Origin: Symbiodinium natans
Taxonomy: Eukaryota > Sar > Dinophyceae > Suessiales > Symbiodiniaceae
Length of the DNA stretch: 64,000 bases
Direction: 5' to 3'
Assembly (NCBI GenBank): GCA_905221605.1
Contig: CAJNDS010002376.1
Span: forward strand, 134,501-198,500
Shown one piece after another: positions 1 through 12,200 of this stretch. Made by a program: the position numbers and the translations under genes. Below the pieces are notes generated by a model. It was not told the DNA's origin. It was given only the letters and a program-made list of their open reading frames with translations, and searched no databases. Within the stretch, counting starts at the first letter, position 1; each line of letters starts with the position of its first letter.

Positions 1-205
1 GGCCAGGTTGTGGTGGGAGTTGCCTCCGGTCCTGTAGTTATGAAAAGTCTCAGTCCGTTGAGCCGGGGGCTTCGGTCACAAACTGACGTGGTGCAGCAGC
101 GGAGCGCGTGCCATGCACGGAGCCTCGTCCCCTTGGCCATGCGTGCAGAGAGAAACGCGCGCCTTTCTGGGCAGCCCTCCCCTCGAAGGGGGTAATTATG
201 CGGGT

Positions 206-301
206 GGAGAGAGAGAGAGAGAGAGAGAGCCACCCTCTTGAGGGGGCCTCTTCGCTGAGTAGAAGAAGAAGAAGAAGAGGAAGAGAGAGAGAGAGAGAGA
301 G
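206..301. repeat. GA / GAA microsatellites
   Basis: Two adjacent GA-dinucleotide runs with a short GAA run between them. A second GA run lies at 653-700. They create artificial Arg-Glu or Leu-Ser open frames. The rest of 1-1550 shows no exon that I can support. Confidence 0.9.
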
Positions 302-650
302 CAAGCTAATTGTGTCAAGGGCAAAGCGGCAAAGCCCCACGTTATTTTTCGTTTTTGAGTCAGTTACTTCTCAACCTCGATCCGGCACCTCGACTTGTTT
401 CACAAGCAAACCGAACGCTAAAGCACGCCCCCCAGAACGGTCCCTTCGGGGACCATGGGCAGAGGTAGTACGGAAGAAAGCTTTGTGTGATGGCTGTCCA
501 TGATACAATTTTTTGCACAAGGAGGGTCATGTGTTGGCATTTGCCTTTCAAGTATCATGCCCACATGCTTCCCAGCCTCACCATGACATTGGGGTAAGTG
601 TCACAAGCGGATGTTGGGATTCTCGCGCCCGTCGGGGCGGCTGTTCTGCG

Positions 651-652
<2 letters not shown>

Positions 653-700
<48 letters not shown>
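653..700. repeat. GA microsatellite
   Basis: An almost pure GA run of about 48 bases with one C interruption, similar to the run near 280. Confidence 0.9.
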
Positions 701-1550
701 AACGCAGAGTCAGAGGCCCCCTTGACTGCCGGAGCAGCCGCCGGTGCCGCTGGTGCCATGGCCGCGCCCATGCTGTCGCAACAGTGCGCCGCCACGATTA
801 TCACCCCGTCCTTCACATCACCACCCTCTTTTCTCCGTGTATTTCTACACTTGACCTTGCCACGCTGCAAGTTTCAATCGGTGCACATATATGTCGTAGG
901 TATCGTTTCCTGCCGGGCGCCTCCGGCCAAGGCCTCCCGCAGCGGGTTTAGGGCCGTTTAGGGCGCCTTGAACTGCGAAGCTATTGCGATGCTCCCGTGC
1001 AGAGTGTCTAGTTCTAGCGACAATGGAGCAGGCTACCAAGCTGTGGCGCCAGAGGATGCCGGGATGATGGCCATGCCCGTGCTCACCTTGAGACATGTTG
1101 ATGCTTATGCTAGGCTACGCAGCGCGCACATGCGCAATGCGCTGCAAGCAGATGCCAGCAGCATGAAGAAGCGCAGTGAGCAGCGCGCGCACAGCGCGGC
1201 GCAAGTGTGCGACCTGTTCCAAGTGCGGGGTCTTCCGAGGCTGGCTCGATGCGGGCCGGGGCCCCCATGCCCATGTCGGCTCCAGTTCCTGGGGTCAGCA
1301 GCCCAGCGCCACTGCAGCCACTGCATAGCAATTGTCAGTGTCGATGCTCGCAGCATCTCGCAATAATTCAACAGTCACCGACGCACCCCTGTTACAAGCA
1401 CGTTAGCTTCATCGAGAAGCGAGTGCTTGGCACAAATTCATCGAGCTGCCATGTGTCACTCTTTCACAAAGAGGACTAGTCAGCCCATTCAGAGACTGTT
1501 TTTTCTGCGATCTGCACTTGCATGTCCGACACCTTGAGCAGAGGCCGGAG

Positions 1551-2230
1551 CTTACACCTCCGGTTCAGCTGTTGATGCCTCAGCTGCAGAAAGTGCAGAA
1601 GTTGACGGAAACACACCGTCGGTGTCGATGCAGGCTGGAGGCTACATGCCTGCCGGCGCAGCCGCTGATGCCTCAGCCGCAGAGGACATCGACGGAAAGG
1701 CTCTGCTGCTTTCGGTGCAGGCTGGAGCCTACCTGCCTGCCGCTGCAGTTGATGCCTCAGCTGCAGCTTGTGTGAGAGGGAGTTGATGGAAGTGCTCCCT
1801 CGCTGTCGGTACAGGCTGCAGGCTCTATCGGCTCTGTCCCTTCTGCAGCCGTTGATGCCTCAGCCGCAGCACGTGTGAGAGGAAGTTGATGGATTTCCTC
1901 TCTTGCTTTTGCCTGCAGGCTGTAGGCTCTATCGGCTCTATCCCTTCTGCAGCCGTTAATGCCTCAGCCGCAGCACGTGAGAGGAAGTTCGTGGAAGTGC
2001 TCTCTTGCTTTTGCCTGCAGGCTGCAGGCTATATCCCTGCTGGCGGAGCTGTTGATGCCTCAGCCGCGGCAATAGAAAAACTTTTCTGGGAGCGCCACTG
2101 TTGCTGTCGATGTAGGCTGGAGGCTACATGTCTGCCGGCGCAGCCGTTGATGCCTCAGTCGCAGCACCTACGATGAAGTTGAGGGAGGCACTCTGCTCCT
2201 TTCGGTGCAGGCTGGAGGCTACATGCCAGT
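1551..2230 (+). repeat. ~90-108 bp tandem repeat, partly coding-like
   Basis: Seven or eight degenerate copies of a unit containing 'gttgatgcctcagc' (near 1572, 1660, 1747, 1850, 1958, 2051 and 2145). From about 1560 to 1780 the copies stay in one open frame and encode a repeated peptide, roughly VQAGGYMPAGAAVDASAAE, followed by a D-G-K/N linker. From about 1780 the same frame is broken by stops. Either the first copies are an exon of a repeat protein and the later copies are intronic or decayed, or the whole block is a satellite that happens to be open. I do not recognise a family. Confidence 0.6.
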
Positions 2231-2289
2231 TGCTTCTGTTGACGGCTCAACACGGCGATATGAGTTGGAATAGTGTTCCCACATGTTCC

Positions 2290-2452
2290 CACACTGGCAC
2301 AGCAGGTTCCTCTCAGCTGAGGTTGCCACCTCGTCTCCGGCGCCAATGGAACCAATGATGGTCCCGTACTTCGTGCTGAGATCCTTTGCAATTTTGACAG
2401 CTGCGATGAAGCCAAAATTCTCATAGCGGACACTCCAATCGCCGAGCATCTG
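2290..2452 (-). CDS. Minus-strand exon, unknown protein
   Basis: On the minus strand a frame of about 50 codons reads QMLGDWSVRYENFGFIAAVK, then continues through a segment containing KYGTIIGSIGAGDEVATSAE. Third positions are strongly G/C, and a TTTGCAG acceptor-like sequence stands directly before the start, as expected of a real exon. The plus strand here is not convincingly open. I do not recognise the family. It is one of very few minus-strand coding signals in a window whose genes otherwise run on the + strand. It may be part of a neighbouring divergent gene or a retroposed fragment. Confidence 0.45.
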
Positions 2453-2499
2453 CAAATCCGATGTGTCCGACGTTCACGACACTCTTGATGTGTGGCTAA

Positions 2500-2657
2500 G
2501 GCTGGAATGGCTGGAATGGCTGGAGTGGCTGGAATGGCTGGAATGGCCGGAAGCTCCGCGGCCCAGGCACTCCCTGGCGTGTGTTCCACAGTCTTCCTTA
2601 GAGGTGGTGGACGGGTGGGTGTGGGTGTGGGTGTGGGTGTGGGTGTGGGTGGGTGTA
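2500..2657. repeat. GGCTGGAAT and GTGTGG minisatellites
   Basis: A 9-bp tandem (ggctggaat) at about 2500-2549 and a 6-bp tandem (gtgggt) at about 2611-2657, separated by about 60 bases of unique sequence. Confidence 0.85.
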
Positions 2658-2921
2658 GCTTAGCACCTGTCACACGGGGAAGGGCTTGCTTCCTGAGAAG
2701 CGCGCTGTGTTGTTGAGTGCGCAAATGCCGACATGCAACTGGCTTGGGGTGTGGAACTCTCGCCTGCATCACCGCGCAAGTGGAGGGGGAAAGGACAGGT
2801 TGGAAGAGGGAACATGGTTCGGAGTTAGAGACTATACTCACTCCCAAAACAAGCCTTCAAACTTTAGCACATGTTCAAAGCCTTCAGCCTGGAAGATATA
2901 TCTGAAGCTGAAGCTTGCAAG

Positions 2922-3005
2922 GACATGTTCGACCGCCTCGACGCAAATCATGATGGCGTTCTCTCCCGCGCGGAGTGGCAAGGTGCCATGCAGGCAATGC
3001 AGGCC
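2922..3005 (+). CDS. EF-hand exon (partial gene)
   Basis: The frame reads DMFDRLDANHDGVLSRAEWQ, then GAM. This fits a canonical EF-hand calcium-binding loop: D at loop position 1, N at 3, D at 5, G at 6, a hydrophobic residue at 8, and E at 12, flanked by two amphipathic helices. An AG|G acceptor precedes the first codon (exon start at 2922), the same rule seen in every resolved exon of the window. The rest of the gene is not assembled. The zinc-ribbon exon about 100 bases downstream on the same strand could belong to the same gene. EF-hand proteins usually act as calcium sensors; the partner is unknown here. Confidence 0.7.
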
Positions 3006-3102
3006 GTCCTTTTGGGGGTTGGGGCTGGAAGGAGTTAGGTGTTTCCCCCCGATTTAAGTTGCCTGATGCCTTGACCCGAAACCTCAGCCGAATTCTGTGC
3101 AG

Positions 3103-3180
3103 GGACCGGCGACCGACTGCCCGGTCTGCGGCAACGTTTTTGCTTACGACAGTGTCTTCTGCCGCAAGTGTGGACCACAG
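3103..3180 (+). CDS. Zinc-ribbon exon (CxxC...CxxC)
   Basis: After an AG|G acceptor the frame reads ATDCPVCGNVFAYDSVFCRKC, a four-cysteine zinc-binding ribbon (CPVC and CRKC). This short module is, from general knowledge, recurrent in dinoflagellate proteins of many architectures, so it does not predict function on its own. It may be the next exon of the EF-hand gene. The boundary on the 3' side is uncertain. Confidence 0.6.
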
Positions 3181-3189
3181 CTTCGACAA

Positions 3190-6100
3190 TCAGCAGTGTT
3201 ACCTTGCGGTGAAATTTTTTGGAGGGCTCATGACGTGTTGCCTTGGGTTCTAGACTCTAGGCCGCAGAGTAAGTATGGGCGTTGACCCTTGACAAAGGTG
3301 TGGAAATAGGCGGCCGGAGCACTGATCCAGCAACTTGGCAGAATGCAGGCGCACGACGTGGCATGTTCTGTCGCGTAGGCGGTGCGTTAATGAGGGAAGG
3401 GATGGCAGAAGAGGCATGGGATGTGAAGGGCAAGGGGTCTGGCAGCGAGGTTAAAGGCCGTTGATTGAGAAGCTGGAAGGGACTTAGAATAGAAGAGGAC
3501 GCACTTGCTCTTTAGGGCCTCTTGAGGACAACTTGAGGAGTTGGAGGGGTTTTAGAGGGAAGCAAGGTCGAACGAAGATGCCACTGACATGTCGCTTGGG
3601 GCGGCTTTCGCGTAGTTTCTGATACCCCATACTTCATAAAGGACGCCAAAAGGGTAACGCAGCGGTTGCAGGAACCTGTGTGCTGCCGAGGGCGACGTTT
3701 AGGGGAGCACATGCAGCTCCCTTAAAGTTTTAAAGTTATACACGACACCGCTGCTTGCATGGATGCAGCTCGCATAGGTGCACAAAGCGCATCTTGGCCA
3801 GTGGGGCTAGTTTGGATCACGCTTGGAGCATGCTTGTGCCACACATGGTCGCGAGGGCAGGCACTGGTGTGTGTGTGTGTGTGTGCATCGCGTGATTCCT
3901 GCCAGCTGTTGTTGGCCTCGGGTTGTCCCTCAAGTTTTGGCTGTTAAAGACTTTGAGAAAAGACTTGTTGCCCTTTGCCTCTCAGAGGTATGTTTTGACC
4001 TCTTTCTGACCTACCTGGGCATCACTTCTCGAAGGCGGGGCAGCAGAGCCACCAGGAAGAGAGAAAAAGAGCGCAACACAAGGAGTAGGAGACATTCTCT
4101 CTCTCCCTCTCTTCCTCTTTCCCCCTTCTCCGCCCTCTCTCCCTTTCTTAGACTATCTCTGACTGCTCGGCTGTGTTGGAGGCAGTCGGATGTCCAGGCC
4201 TTTCTCTCGCTTTGTCTTCGCACGCAAGCTCAGAGCCGCTCAGCGTCGATCCCCATGATGCGCACACCGTTGTGCTGTGCAACGAGGATGGCAATGGAGC
4301 TGTCCGTTTTTTGCAGGCCGGGCAGTTGACATCCTGGCAACATGGGAAACATCACGTGATTGCATGCCTATAGAGACATACAACGTACGGCATGCAACTG
4401 GCATATAATTTGCATTCAATTTGCATACAATTTGCATACAATTTGCATACATCCAGTCTGAGAGTTATCTGGTTCCGTTCTGAGCGGGAAGAATGTGCTC
4501 GCCCATTCGTAGTTGCGCGACTTAAGGTACACATCAGCGCTTCACATGTTTGGCAGGCATACCATGCACGAGCGTCGATGCAGTAACCATCTCGGTCCAC
4601 AACTTTGACCTCTTCGATAGAAGCCGCAGCATGTATCGTAAATGCCGAATAGAGTTGAAGGAAGTGTCAACATAGACGGAAACCCAGACCCTTGTTTGCA
4701 CTTATTACACAATGATGTCACACGCTTCTCCATTTCAATGCAGCGGTGGCATGATGCCACTACTGCCATGGAATTTGTTCCACGCGGTGCTTATAATCAA
4801 CCAAGACGACACCATGATGTTCGAAATATAATTTGCTATTCACACTCCACTGTTGCACCAATTTTGGTACCTTGAATGAGAAGGACTTCGTGTTGTTAAG
4901 ACTTGAGTTTCAATATACTTTGTACAACTGGCAGGTTCTAGGCCCGATGACTCAATGACAGAGATAGGGAGAGAGAGGGAGAGGGAGCAGCTTGTGCTCT
5001 TGTTGGTTGTTGGTTGGGATCCCTGGTGCGTGCAGTTCCAAGTCGGTTTGTGCCAGCCGCTAGTTCATCAATGCTGGTTCATCCAGAGTAGCAGAGGCTC
5101 TTTTGAGATTCGTATGCCCAGACAGTTCGGCCTGGCCTCAGGACGTTGGTATGGCAGAGCAATGTGCCAAGCGAACGGATTGCTTTAGGGCTGTAGCATC
5201 CATTCTTGGTGATGTAGCTAGCAATCCAGGCAACCACCCTTCAAGCCACAGAATGCAAACTCTTGTCCAATTGAGGTCAACAACGGTGCTGAGTTTTGCG
5301 GCTCCCAGCAAATTGGCTGAGGTCGCTAGGATGTGCCATGCAGGAATCAGGATCCTTCAAGTGTTTGAGAAAGTGTCAGTCTTCAAGTGGCATGGCAACT
5401 ATGTTCCTGCATGGTCACGGACTGTAGCCTTGTTATTCTCGGCCCATTCACATACAAAACATCATGTACGTACCAGCAATGCCGGTCACCTCCAAATTCT
5501 TGTGGTGCCGAGTTCCCCAGGCCATGCTAGCTCACATGCTGCTAATTATGTGGGTCTTTGGCGCGCACATGCTTTACGAATGACTTAAATGCTTCTTTTG
5601 AAAAAGCAGAGAGGTGCTACTCATATGCCAAGACCCTATGTTCCTCCAATGAGGGGAGACCGGCACTGACATCTCGCCCAGAAACAGACGCTGCCGTCTC
5701 GACCGCCCCCCTCCTTCCTTTCGCAGACAAGGGTTGCAACCTCGTGCAACCTCCAATTGCGTGTCAAGTGTGGCTTCGAATATTTTCGAATGGTTTCGAG
5801 CACCGAGCTGAAAGCCTTTCGGTTGGAGCGGGCCAGTAGCAGTTGTTAAAACGTTGACTTTGTGTTTCTTTGCCAAAGCACGAGAGTGATATGGCTACTA
5901 TGGTAAAGAGCAGCTCAGCCTCAACATGTCAAAGGAATCTGCCAGGGATACTTTTAAGAACATTGCTGTTAGCTATTTTGCAGAAACATCTCCAGCACGG
6001 AAGCGCCATTGGGACATGACAAGCCTGCAGCCACTGCTGAGGTGGGTTTCGCAAGTTTCGCCAAACATGGAGGGTTGCGCACAGGTTTTAGGGTGACCAC

Positions 6101-6209
6101 GTACTCTCGGGACAGGCGGCTGTCCAGTTCACTGCATGCGTGCTGGCAAATTCGCCATCAGGCCTGTGCGCGTAAGTCTCAGCACAGGATTCAAGTGTTG
6201 CGACCTGCC
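3190..6209. other. Non-coding stretch, no supported gene
   Basis: Open frames here are short or drift between frames. Noted: a TG run near 3870-3885, a pyrimidine-rich CT tract at 4093-4158, and an 11-bp tandem (atttgcataca) at about 4405-4450. A short run near 4230-4300 (VDPHDAHTVVLCNEDGNG) might be an exon but cannot be confirmed. Confidence 0.5.
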
Positions 6210-9200
6210 AGGGGAAAGTTGCGGCCTCTGGCGTTGTGAAGCCTGTGAGATCATCCAAAGTTTTCGCTGAAACGACCTTCGCCGACTTCCCTATCGATGA
6301 TCGCCTTCGGAAAGGCTTGGAGGCGATCTGACAATCAAGAGCAGAAAAGCCATGGAAAGAGTTTGAGCAAGGGCCGTTGCGAGGATCACTGGTCACTGCA
6401 GCCTTGTGAGGCCACTTTGGGGAAGTCTCACCTCACGCCAGTGCAGCATGAGGTGCTGTTTGCTGTCGCCTCTTATGGAGGTTTGCTTGTTGCGCGTTTG
6501 GAAAGCCAACACCTCTTTGCCATGTCGTGTGCACGAGGTGCTGTCTCGTCACCTTGCAGAGAAGGACGCCTTTGTGTTGCATGTCCGACTGGAAAAAAGC
6601 CTCTTTTTAAAGTCTTTGAGGAGGCGGCATCCGCAAGGCAAGCCGACCTGCTGCTGCAGGCGTCAGTGGGAGCCGCTGGCAGCTGCAGCCGCAGCGCGGG
6701 CAGGGGCAGGGAGGGGCAGATGGGGGCAGTTTTTTCGCAGAGGCTCCAACTGGAACTGGCAAGACCATTGCTTTCCTGCTGCCGACGTTGCAGCGCCTCC
6801 TGCTCTTGGAGGAGTGGAATGCCATGTGGAATGCCATGTGAAATGCTAGGCTATGTGGAATGCTATGTGGAATGCCCCTACGCACTGAGCGAGACGATGT
6901 GACATGGTGATGGCGCAGGATGCCCGATGCGCGGGACGCGAGCTGCCCGAGGCCGGCGGGTTCTGAGGGTCCATGATGGGTAAAGGGGGATTTGGTGTAA
7001 GAATTGTAACGAGTGGAGCAATGCACTTGCCAGTGCCCAGATGCTGTCATCTCGTGGACCATGGGTTCGAGGCCTCCCTCCAAACTTCCCACACAATGCC
7101 AAACCCCAAACCGTCCCGGAAGCACATCGCCTTGTCTCACGATCAAGCAAACAATCAGAAATTGGCCCGCAAATCAGAAACTGCAAAAAGCGACTCAGAA
7201 TTTGCGAATCAGAAGCCCGCACGAATCAGCGAACGAGAGACTGCTCCGCCTCAGACGTGATGGGGTGGGGGCGGGACGGGGGGGTGGGGGCGGGGGTAAT
7301 CGCGTGCAAATATCACAATGAAAAACAAACGAGATGATTGGTCGAGTCGAGCCGAAACTTGTGGACTAGGGTCGTGCCTGTGAGTCCCACATTGAAGCCA
7401 CATTGCTTACGAGCGAGTTGACATGTGGAGTGTTTGGATAGCGCAGTCGCAGGGTGTTCTGGCATTGGTTCTCGCACCGACGAGGGAGCTTGCGCTGCAG
7501 TCCGTGCCGGCCTTTGCAATGAAATTTTGAGATGCCATGAGCGATGTCAAGCAAGCGCCACTCTCGTGGCTCTCGTGGAGGCCAAAGTGGCGAGCCGATT
7601 GTTGCAATACAGTGGGGGCCTGGTGCGGAGTTCTTTTGTTGCTGGCAGCTTTTCTCTTGAGGACTGGGGCTGGGACGCACTTGCTGGGATGCAGCATGAT
7701 GCATGGTGCATGCACGTTTGCATGCGCGTTTGCAGATGGCAGATGGCAGATGCATGTCCGGGCTCACAGGAGGACGTCAGGCGACTCCGAGAAGATGCGC
7801 CACAACTTCTCTTCGCCACCCCATGGCGCTTGGTCCGCAGCTCAGCCATGAGCGCATCTGCTTCTCAGCAAAGGTGCTTTGTGGGGTCCGCTTTTGCCCG
7901 CTTGCAGCACCTTGCATTCGCAGCTGAGAAGTCAAAGAGGGGGTGCGAAGTGCGGAGCTGTGAGCGCGGGGTTTTGTTTGTCACGGAGCAGACGGAACAT
8001 GGATGATCATTGCAAATCCTCCTGCTCTGTTGGCGATGTGGCAAGCCCTGTGCTACCCGTTCAACTGACGACGATGAGCGGAGGTTCTCTTTTTGTGGAG
8101 GTTGGACAAATGGCACGTGTCCAGGATCTGAAGTGTGAGGTATTCCGCCTGCGAGGGATACCACCCGACTGCCAACAAATCTTGCGAGGATCCATGCCTG
8201 TGAGTGACTCGTGTGCAGTCGAAGGACTGTGCTCAGAATCTGAGCCGCTGAACTTGATCGTTTCTTTAGACCGTGTCTTGCAGGCTTTAGAGACTGATAG
8301 CATTGTAACCACCATCCACAGCTTGGATGTGATCAGCCGATTGCCTTCAGACTGCGTCCCTCACGAAGTTCTGCACAGGCACCTGACACATTCAAACGAG
8401 GACGTGCGCAGGGCCGCCCTGCGCGCGCTGCTGCGCACCTACATACCCACGGTTGATGCCTCGGCACATGCTACGCCACGTGCCACGGCACGGGCCATGG
8501 CACTGATCGCGGAAGGTCTCAAGGACAGAAGCCACGAGGTTCGGCGAGATGCCATGGAAGCTTTATGCAGCTTATGCACAATCTGTGCTGCTTGTGCAGC
8601 TTCTGCAGCGTCTCCGATGGGAGCGGACGACGGCACTGCTGTTGGTGCACTTCACGTTGCACTCGATGGCTGCCGAGATGAGGACGTGCCGGTTCGGCTG
8701 GCGGCTATTCGAGCACTACAGACCCTCGCGTCCCAGAGGGGAGGCATTGGTCCAGGTGTGGTGCAGCTGCGGGCTCTCATGAGGGATGCAAATGCCTGCA
8801 TTCGAGAGGGGGCCCTCACAGCGCTGCGTCAAGTCGAGTCTGAGAAGAATGTGGAAGCAGAAGGAAGTGTGGCTGAAGCACTGGGGGAACTCCTGCAATG
8901 CTCGGACTGGAGTATATGGCTGTGGGCGCTCCAAAAGCTTCCAAAGCGAGAGCAGGCTTGGCAGCTTCTGCAGCGCCTGAACAATCGGAACGCGGGCTCC
9001 GAAGACTCCGAAGACTCCGAAGGCTCCGAAGACTCCGAGGGCTTCGAGGTCGAGGTGATGCAAAGCATGTCCTCGGCCGTGAAGCGCGGGGTTTTGGGGA
9101 TCCTGTGTGGGGCCTTCCGCGAGCTCCCCGAGCTCCCCGAGCTCCCCGAGTTCCTGGAGCTCCTCGAGACCAGCCTCCGCTACGCCGCCCTCGGCCGCCG

Positions 9201-12200
9201 TGACTCCTCCGAGGAGGTGCGGGCCGCGGCGCTGGAGGTGCTGGGCGAGCTGGTGGAACCCTGCGCGATCTGTGTGTTTGTGGGCCTGGCAATGCCTTGC
9301 AGGCCTGTGCAGCTGCTGGTGCAGTCCTTGGCGGACCCGGTACCAGGTGTGAGAGAAGGGGCGGCTGCGTGGCTGGTGTTGGCAGCTGACGGCCTGGACA
9401 GCCGTGACCGACGTGAGGTTCTGGACAAGTTGGAGCTTTGCATGCAAGGCGACACTACCCGGAAAGTCTGGGCGATATCAGTTCTCGGACGCTTAGGTCG
9501 CTTAGAGGCAGAGGCTCTGACCAGCGAGGCCTTGCACATCGTCATGTCATGCCTTGAGGATGCCGTTCCGCTCGTTCGTGTAGCTGCCTTGCGAGCCGTA
9601 TCCATTCTCGACAAGGCAGGTGCTGCATTGTCCAAGGCTTTACGAGCATCAGGCTGTGATCCGGATGCTGCGGTTCGAAGCGCTGCCTGGACGTTGCGAC
9701 AGACGTGCGGTGTGAGTGACGTGAGTGACATAGACATCGATTCAATTGTGTCTGGTCTTATCCGAGAGCCCGCCTCTTTGCAAGACTTCCTTCGCGATGC
9801 GCAACCGAAGTGGACTGACAGTGAATTGAGTGCTGCCCTTCGCAAGCTTCAGCACGTGGGTATCGAATCCGTTGCGCAGCTGGAGCAATCATTGCCCAGT
9901 TTGAACAGGAGACTGTCCGCTGCTGGATTGCGTCGCTTCAGCCGAGAGACTCTCAGCTTGCTGGGATGCAAAAAAGTGCGGAGAAATCTGCTCTGTATTT
10001 CGCAACTTGCGCATCCGCGCCTTTGTCGGGGCATCGGTTGAAGCTGTCTGTTGTTGCCGTGTCCCTGTTGTCGTGCTCTGTGCCAAGGCGCGCCATCTCC
10101 AGACAACGCCACACTTTGCTCCGCACCCGGAGCACTGTGATCTGTTTTGAGACTCCGCCTATATTCTGTAGCATGCCTCATTTTGCAGAGTGCGCGCACA
10201 GGAAGCCTGCAACAAAAAGTGAATCAAAGCTCGCTTCGGATGCATAGGTGTTAGAGACGTCAGAGAGCCACCACCCCGACGGACCCCTCAGGGATCCAAC
10301 CTCTTCGTGTCTTCACGCATCAACGTCTGCTTCACAATGACATCCTGGATTCGCTTGTTGCCTCTGCATTCAATGAAATCGCACATCATCTCTACTGCAA
10401 TGAATCACATGACTCTGTTTTTCTGGGGTCTACTCAGCAACCATCTAATCAGTGCTACCCACCGTACCATCTGTTGCTTTTCCGTTAACAAAACTCTTCA
10501 ACAGTCAGAACTCTAGAGCTCCAAAATCCCCAATTCCCCAAAGCTTAGGAATGTTAAGGCTCAGTGATCCAAGATTTGCAAAGTGGCCAAAATGCAAAAT
10601 CCAAAGCTCCCAAAGGTTTTTGGCGCAGAGTTGCCAGGTTTCACAATTCCAAAGTTTAAACTTTCGATATATATATATATTGGTACTGCGGATAATTCGT
10701 CTTCCATAATTGGAGGCCAAATATCGTTTTTCAAGCCATGCTGCCTGAATGGCCGGGAATATTGGAAGAGAATGAAGGACAGCTACTGGGACAACCGATG
10801 TGCGACCAAAAGTAACTATCATAATCGCGGCCAGTTTTCGTTTTTCATGGGGGCTAGTTACAGTCGTTGGATAGTTGTCATAAACCGGCTTGCTTTCTAT
10901 GGTGTAACTAGGACTCGTTCTATTCATCGAACTGCAATATTAACGACAACAACGTTGCCGTCTCGAGCATCGAAGCTCAGTCAACGTGAATTAGGGCGGA
11001 CCACGGATAATTGAAACATGGTGAGGTAAACCGGTAGAAGCCGGCACAAGTTTTACCGGTATCCAATATTCAACATCCAAGATTGCAGGGAGGTTTTCCA
11101 AGGTGAACCTTGGAAACATTGGGCGAGCTCATGTTTCCAAGATTCGTCCGGAAGACCAACAAACAGAAAGAAACACAAAAGAACAAAAGGTTAAGCTGGG
11201 GAGGGGGTACCATATTCATATATAGATCTATATGTATGTATGTATGTATGTATATATATATATATATATATATGAGAGGGACCTTTATGTACTATGTTGC
11301 CACTTTTTTTTGTTTATATATTAATTATAAGAATAATTTAAATAATTGAGTAAATTAAGTGAGCTCAAGAATTCAATTAGTTCAAATGTTTGAATTCTTT
11401 GAATTCTTGGGGAGGCCCAAGAATTCAAAGAATTCAAAGAAATGAATTCTTTGAATTGCGTGCCCTCAGCCAGACCATTTAAATAATTCAAAGAATTTAA
11501 AGAATCCAAAGAATTCAAATATTTGAATTCTTTGAATTCTTGGGGAGGCCCAAGAATTCAAAGAATTCAAACATTTGAATTCTTTGAATTCTTGGGGAGG
11601 CCCAAGAATTCAAAGAATTCAAGCATTTGAATTCTTTGAATTCCGTGCCCTCAGCCAGACCATTTACAGAATTCAAAGAATCTAAAGAATTCAAAGAATT
11701 CAAATATTTGAATTCTTTGAACTCTTGGGGAGGCCCAAGAATTCAAAGAATTCAAACATTTGAATTCTTTGAATTCTTGGGCCTCCCCAAGAATTCAAAG
11801 AATTCAAATGTTTGAATTCTTTGAATTCTTGGGCCTCCCCAAGAATTCAAAGAATTCAAACATTTGAATTCTTTGAATTCTTTGAATTCTTTGAATTATT
11901 TAAATGGTCTGGCTGAGGGCACGGGATTAAAGATTTCAAACATTTGAATTCTTTGAATTCTTGGGGAGGCCCAAAAATTCAAAGAATTCAAACATTTGAA
12001 TTCTTTGAATTCTTGGGCCTCCCCAAGAATTCAAAGAATTCAAACATTTGAACTCTTTGAATTCTTTGAATTCTTGGGCCTCCCCAAGAATTCAAAGAAT
12101 TCAAATATTAGAATTCTTTGAATTCTTGGGGAGGCCCAAGAATTCAAAGAATTCAAACATTTGAATTCTTTCAATTCTTGGGGAGGCCCAAGAATTCAAA

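Noticed and set aside
5103-5588. Plus-strand frame of 161 codons
   Set aside because: No motif or coding bias that stands out, and no splice context; treated as chance.
7055-7085. tRNA-like T-arm (gggttcgaggcc)
   Set aside because: No matching acceptor, D or anticodon arms at the required distances.
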